A stretch of DNA of 12,468 bases from Funneliformis mosseae (taxonomy: Eukaryota; Glomeromycota; Glomeromycetes; Glomerales; Glomeraceae). Location: contig CAJVPP010003149.1 in assembly GCA_910592005.1 (NCBI GenBank), forward strand, positions 1-12,468, written 5' to 3'. Below the pieces are notes generated by a model, which was given only the letters and a program-made list of their open reading frames with translations, had not been told where the DNA came from and ran no database searches. Position 1 is the first letter of the stretch, and each line of letters opens with the position of its first letter. Both the position numbers and the translations under genes were made by a program. Shown here piece by piece: positions 1 through 8,010 of the stretch.

Positions 1-277
1 TTAATTAAAGCATATAAAAATATATGTTTTATCCATGATTTTGCATCTGTTAAAGCATTATAAAATATATGTTTTATCCATAATTTTTGCATCCGTTAAA
101 ACATTATAAGATATACATTTTTTCCTTATTTTTTGTATATATTTTTTTTCACTTTTCCATATTAAGTTTATAATTTTTTACATCTGTTAAAGCATTATAA
201 GATATACGTTTTATCCGTGATTTTTATATTTGTTAAAGCATTATAAGATATACGTTTTGTTCATGATTTTTGCATTC
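1..277. repeat. 46-bp tandem repeat, five degenerate copies
   Basis: Copies begin near 1, 49, 95, 186 and 232. The consensus unit starts GTTAAAGCATTATAAGATAT and continues to a CATGATTTTTGCAT-like end. Units 2, 4 and 5 are 46 bp. Unit 3 is 91 bp because of an AT-rich insertion of about 45 bp. The first copy is cut by the window edge or diverged, so the array may extend to the left. A partial reverse-oriented copy of the AAACGTATA portion may lie at about 305-325. No coding potential is seen. Confidence 0.8.
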
Positions 278-479
278 ATTAAGTTTAAGGTTTTTACTTA
301 AGAAAAAAACGTATACATTATACTGAAATTCCATAAAAATTATACGTTATAAAACTTTATATTTTTATAGAATTTTTATATCAAATTTTTTATTGGGAAT
401 AGAATCCAAATAATTAGCTGTAGCGCAAATGTTATTTCAAATTTATATAATAATCAGATTTAGGATATTATAAATGATT
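278..479. other. AT-rich non-coding spacer
   Basis: This stretch is very AT-rich. It holds short inverted similarity to the preceding 46-bp repeat (AAACGTATACATTATA near 308) and another TATACGTTATAAAAC near 341. I see no open frame or RNA gene. Confidence 0.5.
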
Positions 480-1900
480 TTCCCAAAAAGCTAATAATAC
501 GGATGATGAAAATTCTGTTCCAATTTGGAACGGATATGTGACTTTGAAACTAATAAAACTGATGCATTAGCGAATTTTATAAGAGTGGCAAATGTACCAT
601 TTGCATCCCAATCTAAACAATTAATGACTGATTCTATTTTCGCAACAAAACATTAGATCAATATCCCAGTTTATATAGAAAATTTAGTAGTGAAAATTTT
701 GATTATTATAGAATTACCGATGAGACTTCATGTCAATTATGCAAGCTAGATCATGATGATAAGGAAAATATATATAAAGCTAGATCTTATTTTATTAAAT
801 GTGAACAATACGAAATTGAGATAGTTGTATAGTCTCATTGCTCTTTCTTATATTACAGATATTTCAAAACTATTTTCTTAGAAATGTGATAAGATATATT
901 AGTAAGTTTTCTATCAGGAAATTTTAATCTTTTTTTTCGAATAAATATGAGAATAAAAGGAATTTAAACTGACTCACAATCATATAAATTTAGACATGAC
1001 CAAGTCTGATAAAATATTAACTCCTAAATACTTAGATTGTCATACTAAATTAACTGGGTTACCAAGTGTTTTAACGGATAAGATTCAGTCCAACTTATAC
1101 AAAAAATATAAAAAGAAAACTGGATATGAGCTATGGCAATTATCAGAAGCTATGATAAATATATCAGCAAAACCTCAGATCTTTAATTTCAAGCTCATCA
1201 CTTTCAAAGCCAGATCCGATCTAAAATTAATTATTAAATCTGTATTAGAGCATTTCACATACTTGAAATTCTAAAATAGTTTTAGAGGGATTGATAATTA
1301 TAATTTTGTATCTGCTCAACTATGAAGCTCACCATATCCTATTTGTGATGGGAAGCATGGGAATTATAAATTATATAGCTCATGGTACTGTAGAAATGGG
1401 AATCAACTCCCCTATAATCTTAGATTAGCAAAGTTATTACCTCAAAATAAGTTGGAATATTGCCTTACCTGCAATACTTCAGGCAATAAATTCAAGTTCG
1501 CATTCATAACATAGGATGAAATAAATCATGTGAAATCAATTATCTTATAAAATGCGGTCGTTACTCATTGCTATGATAAATGCACTGCTAAAATAATAGG
1601 ACTGTGCAAATCCTAAGGTAAATGAAATTTTGGTCATATGAAAATTTTTTTTATTATATTAATATTTATATATCATGCCGAATCTCTTAACAAACAATCA
1701 GGATAGTACAGCTTATAAAGAGCTGAAAGGCGCTTTGCTAAAGCAGAACTATTTTGAAAAATGGTATATATTTAGGGGATGAAAGCATAGATGTAAGGTT
1801 TTTAAGAAATGCAATCATCACTCATATCTATATTGCAAAAGGTATAAGAAGGTAGTGGAAGAAACTTATAAGTGATATGAATGTCTTCAAGTAATTTGAT
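480..1900 (+). pseudogene. Decayed multi-copy fungal gene with zinc-ribbon-like Cys/His clusters
   Basis: A coding-like reading can be followed through several frame changes and stops. Recognisable pieces are NSVPIWNGY (511-537), a stretch ending KQLMTDSIFATKH (to about 651), and YPSLYRKFSSENFDYYRI (from about 661) followed by C-x2-C-x3-H (731-754) and a closing Cys at 800-802. An intact 93-codon block follows (996-1274; LTGLPSVLTDKI, KTGYELWQLSEAM), then PYPICDGKHGNYKLYSSWYC (1332-1391). Fainter parts (GDESIDVRFLRN, WKKLISDMNVF) extend to about 1895. In the second cluster the expected first Cys is Tyr (TAT, 1335-1337). I recognise these phrases from memory as a repeated Rhizophagus family. 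The Cys/His spacing suggests metal-binding ribbons such as those in nucleic-acid enzymes, but the function is unassigned. No intact product is possible. Confidence 0.6.
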
Positions 1901-2454
1901 CAATAAAGCAATAGTGCAAATTTACCAAACATTTTATAATTTTTCACATATAATGAGTGATGGGATTGTGTAAAGCAAAGTGTATACTATTATCTTTTCA
2001 ATCAAGTTTATTGTAACTTAATAAATAAACATGCAGTAATATTATAATAATTATTGCATGTATCACAGGAATAAGTAATTGTGCAAAATAATTTATTCTC
2101 AAACTTTCTTGCAAATTCTCAAAATTATGTATAACCCCTTGATGATCTTTACATATGGATTATAGATAGTATTAAATTCTTTATTATTAAATTAAGGAGA
2201 AGCTGTTGATCAGATTTTCATGATATATTTATATTAACGTAATTTTCCCTAAAAGCATATTTCAAGATTGATCCTGCAAATTGTATAAAAAAATGATGTC
2301 TTGGCTAGTGAATCCTTTATCTGCCTTATGCAAGTAAAATAAAAATCAAGCAAAAAAAAATTCAAATCAATCAAGCTTACCATTATTAAAATCATTGATA
2401 TTAACAATCAAACGAACTTGTATTTTCCACAAAGTTATAATAAAGTAAGTTAGT
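1901..2454. other. Non-coding AT-rich stretch
   Basis: No supportable gene lies between the decayed gene on the left and the end of the minus-strand gene on the right. The only structure seen is the palindrome at 2030-2060. The part next to 2455 would carry the 3' untranslated region of the minus-strand gene. Confidence 0.4.
2030..2060. repeat. Near-perfect 31-bp palindrome (hairpin)
   Basis: The arms CATGCAGTAATATTA and TAATAATTATTGCATG are reverse complements apart from one substitution and one base of slip. The result is a short AT-rich hairpin in a non-coding spacer. It could be the remnant of a small inverted-repeat element or simply an AT-rich palindrome. Confidence 0.6.
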
Positions 2455-3180
2455 TTATTGCTCAGCTAGCTTCTTGAAACATGTTATCACAATATTAATC
2501 GATTTTCCCGCCTCTATAGATGTTCCAAAATAAAACGGACGTATTACTCTTCTTGTTATATATCAATGTTTTGATCTTTACTGAAAAAATCTTTGACAAT
2601 CATCACACGTAAAATAGGCACAGTGAAATTACTCACATAAATCTCGTCACATGCCTTAACATCACACTCCTCAATAAACTTTAGCGCAGTAGCGTACTGG
2701 TAATAAAAAAATCAAATTACCTTTATTGTAATGCATTAAGTAATAAATTTCAGGCAGAATGTAACGGTAATGTTGCGAAAATTAATAATAATGGTAAGTA
2801 TGAATCGGAAATATTTTTTTTTACCTCAGTTGTTAATTTCCTGAATTTATGCCGTAGATTCGAAATTACTTAATCTCGAAGAAGTTTCATTGCGGGAATA
2901 TTATTTTACATGATCTGCGTGTTTAGGAGAGATATAGATAGACAAAAATTCTATAATATGGGTGGGATAATTTATTTCAGAAATCTAGTATAGTAAAAGA
3001 GTGTGGGGATTAGAATCTTGTAGTTAATAGCGATAGAAACAAAATAGCTATAGAAATTCATAATAAATGTGGGACTCGCATTAAATGGCCTAGGATCCGC
3101 TTACTCCCACCCTCTTTGATAGCATCATACATTTCATTCGCTTCTCTAGCATTTTCTGATTCGGGTATGTGAAAAATCAT
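2455..3180 (-). CDS. Small four-exon gene of unknown function (97 aa)
   Basis: Exons on the minus strand are 3180-3105, 2868-2825, 2696-2582 and 2513-2455, with stop TAA at 2457-2455. All junction phases agree (1, 0, 1) and give 98 codons. Donors are GTAAGC, GTAAAA and GTAAAG. Acceptors are GATTAAG, TTATTACCAG and CATCTATAG. Introns are 236, 128 and 68 nt. The protein starts MIFHIPESENAREANEMY and ends ITCFKKLAEQ. It is charged and has a helix-like middle (FRKLTTEYATALKFIEECD), a CDVKACDE segment and a hydrophobic VPILRVMIVKDFF. No signal peptide or transmembrane segment is evident. The last two junctions are convincing. The long first intron is less certain and could hide another exon. The family is not recognised. 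The gene diverges from the large gene at 3322. Confidence 0.55.
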
Positions 3181-3321
3181 TAATAAAATTCAGGCGTTTG
3201 CATCAAAATCATGTGACTTTAAAATTGATCAATAAATATGATTGATCGACACCAAAATTATGAGTTTTAACATTTTCTTTCTACACACATTACATATTTT
3301 TTTTTTCGATCGATAGTTATA
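3181..3321. promoter_or_regulatory. Candidate bidirectional promoter
   Basis: This 141-bp gap separates the proposed start codons of the minus-strand gene (3180) and the plus-strand gene (3322). It contains TTGATCAATAAATATGATTG (palindromic TTGATCAA), a CT/T-rich run at 3275-3308 leading into the plus start, and GATCGATCG-like sequence just before the ATG. Shared regulation is inferred from geometry alone. Confidence 0.35.
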
Positions 3322-6080
3322 ATGTCAACAAAACCATATCCGGGTCGAACAGGCAAGCATTAATTCAAAATGTGTGAAAAGAGCTTCTTTTGTATTGGAC
3401 ACTAATCGGTCATATTTTGCTTTCAATAGCCCTCGAATCTTACTTAACCAGAACTGCACCCAGTTCCGTGTCATACTTAGGGTTTTTGGAATCAAACCGC
3501 TCTTTAGTTGTCAAAACACCTCCATTGTCAGAAAATTGAAAGGACTCAATGGAGCGTGGTACAGCCGATATTTGCAAACATCAAAAAGATTGAATTTACC
3601 ACCAACGGTGCGAGTCGCAGAAGAGGTAAATATGTTTCAATTTAGCCGACCATAGGGCACCTCTTGACAGGTTTTACCTGAATCCAGAGTATAGGTATAT
3701 TTTCCTAGCCCAAGTAATAGTGAAGAGCACCTCTTGACAGGTTTTACCTGAATCCAGAGTATAGGTATATTTTCCTAGCCTCACTATTTGCGATCTTGTC
3801 TATTTGGTTTTGATTTTGTTATAGAGCTCCTTATTATCATATCGCATATTCATATACATTATTTTCAAAGGATACTCATTCGTATTGGGAAGAAGTGATA
3901 GATGAACGCAAGAAGGCAGGTGAAAAACCTTTATTTGTGCACATGTTAATTTATAACTACACATAAGCGAAACTATCAAATTGTCTTTATAGAATCGTGT
4001 AAAAGGAACTATTCGATCAAAAACAATTGATATATACCAAGCTGTGGGGGAGAACGTTGGTGATGAAATCGTGGACGAATGCCAACAATCATCGAAAAGA
4101 CTCAAGAAGGACGAACAAGGACAAAGTCGATCAAGAAGCGGAGCAGATTATCATTCAGAAAATAATGTTGAATCGCAGGATCCAGTCTCTGCATCTGATG
4201 ATGATGATTCGGACGTATCTGATCAGGTATATTATATTCGGGATAGGTGTTGTTAGCCATAAACGCTTATTATGCTTACTATTGTCTATCACGTAAAGGA
4301 AGCGATTGATAATCAAGAAGTTAAGGAAGCGACAAACGATAAAGTAGAAGTGACGAAGAAAAACAAAGTAAATCCTATTAGATTCTTGGCTTTGTGTATA
4401 CTGAATACTGATAAGAATCTATGTTCTTGCCATTTAGACGGGACCACTTAGACTAAGCGAAGCAAATAGAAAGGAGGTTGACGAAGCTTACAAGTTAATG
4501 GATAGACGATACATGTGGAAACTTTCGTCGGGAAAAGTAATCGAAGATGAACTATATAAATTAGGGAGGGAGCTGGAGTTTGAACAGTTAGTGTTCATGC
4601 GTGAGGTTATGTTTGCGTAGGAATAATTGTACTAAATTGAAGTTTTATTCCCTAGTGCTGTTCACTCATTTATCCTGGATATCGATGACGAGTTGGTTGC
4701 AGACTGTTTCACCGAGACAGAACTTCGTGAGATAAAGCTCACACCTATCCCAGAAGTTCCCGAACTCTCAGATGAAGTTAATGATTTTCTGAATAAATTT
4801 ATCGGAAAGGTAATAAATATTTCATTTACATGTTGCTGGCAAACATTTGCATAATGCAGTAAGTCATCGAGTTCTTTCTAATTTGCTGTAGACGAACTTA
4901 AAGGAAATACGACAACTAATAAAGGAATTAAGTTTCGGTATTGATTATGATTGTGAAAAGCATCACGATATGGACTACATATGCCTGGCTTTACATGCGT
5001 TGTAAGTTACGGTTTCTACTTTTGTTCTTTGCGACCGTCTTTGTGTGATGTCAACAGTGAATTGACTAAAATTACTTATAGAATTAGAGAAATTGAAAGT
5101 GGAAAAATAACGGAAGCAAATCTAGAAAACTGGTTTAACTGCCACGTCTGGAGTATGGTCTTTGACCACGCATTCGAAAATATAAAGGCCATATCTGTCA
5201 TCAGGTATTTTCTTTCTTTTTTTCTAAAAGTGTCTTCTTTGATTTAATGTGATTTCTTTCTTTTAATGATCAAGAGGTGAAAGCACGAGTGTATCGACAG
5301 CCACTCGAAAAAATAAAAAAACGAAAAGGAAATTAGGGGACCGTCGAAAAATTGGTCGTAGAGGAGACTGGATCCTCAGAGCTGTCGGAAATGGTGATAA
5401 AAATGAATTTGGGGCGGGAGAGGCGGGTAAAAGTTGGGTTGACCAATACGGAACGAAATATCTTAGAGAAGGAGGGCTGAAACTTCCAAAGGTACTTAAA
5501 GACATGCTATTAAACTTAATGGAGAAAATAGGTTGGAACGAAGAAGCACGCAAAAAAATACAAACCATAGGAATTATTCATGGAGGTATATGACTGATCT
5601 TGATTTCCATCAAAGTGTCCATCGTTAACTAATATCTTAATTATTTATAATAGGCCTTATGATGACAATAGCATATATCGATAACCCAATGGGTTACATT
5701 TGCAGATTGCGACGTAGTGATTTGATGGAAGTGCCCGATATGGCCGAAAAATTCGAATCAATTTTGACAACTCTTGCATCGGTCTTGAATATAAAGGTTA
5801 GGTTCATAATTTTGTTAGATATGTTTTACATACAAAGCTGATGTATTTGTAAATTTAGTCTGTAGTCCGAGAGACGATAAAGATCGTCCAAAGAAGTGGA
5901 CAGACTAACAAATCATTTAAGAGTGCCGGGCTTCGGAAACGAACTCGAAATGAAAGTCAGCACCATTTATCTGCGTGCATGTCAACCCCAAAGAAAGCGA
6001 GAGTGTGTAAAGTGAGTACCGAAAGACCATATCCTGCGTCACCATGTCCAGGATCACCAAATGCTGATCCATTGATTTAA
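3322..6080 (+). CDS. Twelve-exon gene, ~592 aa, possible nuclease-like protein; one 1-nt frameshift in exon 2
   Basis: Exons: 3322-3352, 3430-3625, 3871-3919, 4006-4226, 4299-4367, 4438-4586, 4656-4809, 4892-5001, 5082-5204, 5275-5585, 5654-5796, 5859-6080. Phases agree at every junction. The only break is an A run (3532-3535) one base short, which puts TGA at 3537-3539 in frame. Residue positions below assume that base. The N-terminal part has LNGAWYSRYL. Residues 93-166 are Ser/acid-rich (SDDDDSD). Exon 6 has YMWKLSSGK and exon 7 has HSFILDIDD. Exon 10 has RGES, a Lys/Arg-rich stretch (379-393), GRRGDWILR (D399), EFGAGEAGK (E412, E417, K420) and GLKLPKVLKDM. Exon 11 has GLMMTIAYIDNPMGYICRL. 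The tail is basic (LRKRTR, PKKARV), suggesting nuclear location. I recall similar proteins as a multi-copy Rhizophagus family. A PD-(D/E)XK-like role is a weak inference, as the canonical ExK is absent. The intron 3 acceptor (4006 versus 3993) is the least certain junction. Confidence 0.8.
3353..3429 (+). other. Non-canonical GC-AG intron (intron 1)
   Basis: The exon ends ACAG and the intron begins GCAAGC. It has CACTAAT as a likely branch site (3399-3405) and ends TTTTGCTTTCAATAG. At 77 nt it matches its neighbours, and the phase-1 junction forms GCC and opens the next exon's frame. Without it the frame stops at TAA 3361-3363. No usable GT donor exists before that stop. Confidence 0.7.
3657..3780. 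repeat. Two identical 54-bp copies inside intron 2
   Basis: Copies lie at 3657-3710 and 3727-3780, identical over 54 bp and separated by 16 bp. Each holds a small hairpin, CAGGT-TTT-ACCTG, and cryptic splice-like sites (CAG|GTTTTA, ATAG|GTATAT, TTTCCTAG). The second copy is bracketed by an 8-bp inverted pair, AATAGTGA (3716-3723) and TCACTATT (3781-3788). The duplication explains part of the unusual length of intron 2 (245 nt against 62-86 nt for the others). Confidence 0.9.
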
Positions 6081-6410
6081 TTAGCGAAGTGGGAAAGTGG
6101 GAATTAGTTTAGCTTCATATGCTGTATATTGTTAAATTAATATCTTTGGCTTTGACCTTTTTATTTATATTTTGTTAATATATGTATGCGATGTATCGAA
6201 AAAAATATAAAATTATAATTTCGTCTCAAAAATCAGATGACCTTGTGTTAGACTTTCTTTTCTACTTTTCGATTCTTAGCAAAACAGAACGCGCTTATGT
6301 ACAGTACTGTATATAGCATGCGCTTTATATTTTAACCATTGTTAACTTATAATTGCTGTGTGAATAAACTAAACTGCACACTCACCGATCATCCTGTGAT
6401 TTGAGAAACA
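6081..6410 (+). other. 3' flank / untranslated region of the large gene
   Basis: The sequence is non-coding and T-rich (near 6160-6200), with an AATAAA hexamer at 6363-6368 that could serve as a polyadenylation signal about 285 nt after the stop. A closer canonical hexamer was not seen. ACAGTACTGT near 6301 is a short perfect palindrome. Confidence 0.4.
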
Positions 6411-6560
6411 ACTCGGCGCCTAAGGGAGCTAGGGTGATATAATATATGTCATGTGGAGAACCCTTTAGCTCGGCTAATCACCTATTGATCACGAGAGATT
6501 CACAAACTGATGTAAATATAAAATTAGCATAGCCGAGATATGACCCTATATAAATTCCCG
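6411..6560. other. Dyad-rich, relatively GC-rich non-coding block
   Basis: The block is less AT-rich than its surroundings and contains nested inverted pairs: CTCGGCTA (6469-6476) with TAGCCGAG (6530-6537), and AGGGTGATAT (6431-6440) with ATATGACCCT (6538-6547, nine of ten paired). It could be a relic of a small transposon, a SINE-like element or a structured RNA. No tRNA-type A/B boxes are convincing and no open frame is present. Confidence 0.35.
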
Positions 6561-6719
6561 ATATGCTTATAATCGAATAAAAATGAACCCAATATTTTAT
6601 TATAATATACTTGTTACAAACTGCTATAAGTCTTTAAAATTGCTATAATTTGCTATAATTTTACTACACCCGTAAAATGGTTAAAACTACCTACTATTCT
6701 GGTTAAATCCTGTAGTAGT
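6561..6719. other. Short non-coding stretch with TGCTATAATTT repeats
   Basis: TGCTATAATTT-like words recur near 6633-6661. A loose inverted pair, CTACCTACTA and TAGTAGTG, lies near 6688-6720 just before the next decayed gene. Nothing codes here. Confidence 0.3.
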
Positions 6720-7772
6720 GCAGGCGTTAAATAATCCGCAATATAGATATAGTGGTAAAACACCAGAAATGTGGTGTTCTTGTGTTTGTTATCCATTTAA
6801 GAAACTTCTTGAATATAACCCAAATACTTCTCCAAGAATGGGTTTATTTAAATGATTGAAAGAGAATATATAGATGGGGAATTTGAAGCTGGGAGACGCT
6901 CATTTAATATTTATTGCACTGTATGTGACTCCTTGATGTTTATCTGTGAAAATATGCGAGCGATCACCTTAATAAATGTATTGCTAGAACGGACAAAAAG
7001 AATCTTGCATATTCTAATCATACACGAAAGAATGTGAAAAGGAAGGAGTAGGTCCTAGAGAGACCACACCAAGCTGAAAAAGAGTATTAATACTCAGTTC
7101 TAATAAGATTAAAAAGATTTACCAAATATATTGTTTTATATTCAGAAAAGGCTTGAATAATTATACTTATAAACATTCAAATGAAATTAAAAAAAGGATT
7201 GTAAATCGCTTAATTAATAATGTAAGAGTTATTCAATAGACTTGAAGGAGTTACAAGAGTCCTGTGTCATTCGCATCTCAAATTTGAAATATGTTGAGAA
7301 ATAATGGTACTACTGATAAGAAGAAGTTTTTAGGTAGTAATTGGATAAAAAATAAGAAAATTTAACTATTTATAAGATTTCACAAAGTATCAGAAAAAAT
7401 GATTGAAAATTCTGAATATTATCATAGACATGTAACTGCTTATTCAAATAAATCACGTGATGAATTATCTGGTTAGCATATTCGCATTTTGGACTGGATA
7501 ATTATATTGGAATGGATGTATATATATAACAGTATAAGGAAATATATCTCATGTGACTCTCCAACAAAATTTTCAACTCTTATCCAATTATATAATATAA
7601 CTAATATAGATTTATTAGATATGAATAATAATTGTGAATGAATTTTCAAGATCAGTATTTAATCAAAATTCCAAATATTATCAATAAAAAAACTATATAT
7701 TTTTTACTTCACTCTACCACAATGCATATAGGCGTGTATGACATAAATTAGCACGTTTTTGATCCTCATTAA
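6720..7772 (+). pseudogene. Decayed multi-copy fungal gene with Cys-rich N-terminal part
   Basis: The reading begins NNPQYRYSGKTPEMWCSCVC (tight Cys set at 6775-6789) and runs to SPRMGLFK. It shifts frame at about 6850 into EYIDGEFEAGRRSFNIYCTV (then CDSLMFIC, a second Cys set) and shifts again near 6977 into KCIARTDKKNLAYSNHTRKN, ending KRKE before TAG. Later pieces are KKRIVNRLINNVRVIQ, NNGTTDKKKFLGSNWIKNKK, MIENSEYYHRHVTAYSNKSR and LIQLYNITNIDLLDMNNNCE. The end is a trace of YDIN...FDPH followed by TAA at 7770-7772. The Cys sets could bind zinc. I recall these phrases as a repeated Rhizophagus family and cannot name a function. Many stops and at least three frame changes make it non-functional. 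Confidence 0.6.
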
Positions 7773-7961
7773 ATTTTATATAATGTAATAATGATACACT
7801 GCAAATCATCTGTACGAGTGCAATTATCGCTTATATGACAAATTAATTTCTATACATAAATCAATCCCCTAAAAAATTTTGAATTTTTTTCTCGCAACAT
7901 TTAACAGAATAAAATTTAACAGAATAGTATTTACTGATATGTATTTTGCTCTAGAGGGATA

Positions 7962-8010
7962 GGCTCTGATACCACTGATTCTGAGTAGAATATATTTATA
8001 TAACATTACC
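7962..8010 (-). mobile_element. LTR retroelement edge: LTR terminus, TATA box and tRNA-Met primer-binding site
   Basis: On the minus strand, 7974-7962 reads TGGTATCAGAGCC. It is the complement of the 3' end of plant-type initiator tRNA-Met (...GGCTCTGATACCA) and a classic Ty1/copia primer-binding site. One base separates it from a terminus that reads ...CAGAATCA on minus (TGATTCTGAG from 7976 on plus), fitting the TG...CA rule. A TATATAAATATA box lies inside the putative LTR (8003-7991, minus). The far LTR end and the second LTR were not found. The internal side soon meets the decayed gene ending at 7772, with no gag or pol visible, so this is a truncated relic at best. Confidence 0.5.

Noticed and set aside
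1..277. CRISPR array
   Set aside because: Repeats are directly tandem with no unique spacers, are degenerate, and sit in eukaryotic DNA. The same applies to 11770-12300.
3374..3655. Plus-strand open frame of 93 codons
   Set aside because: Its second half is the true exon 2 frame after the A-run slip. The first half is intron 1 and out-of-frame exon 2, and the ATG is inside the intron.
3800..4105. Minus-strand open frame of about 100 codons
   Set aside because: It overlaps exons 3 and 4 and intron 3 of the large gene, has no recognisable domain and has no supporting splice structure.
5263..5568. Minus-strand open frame of about 100 codons
   Set aside because: It lies antisense to exon 10 of the large gene, whose frame, motifs and splice phases are convincing. 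The minus product is low-complexity Ser/Phe/Pro/Leu.
6411..6560. tRNA-derived SINE
   Set aside because: No convincing A and B boxes with the right spacing, and no 3' simple-repeat tail.
7962..7974. tRNA-Met gene fragment
   Set aside because: Only the acceptor 3' end is matched, including the CCA that is not encoded in eukaryotic tRNA genes. That points to a primer-binding site instead.
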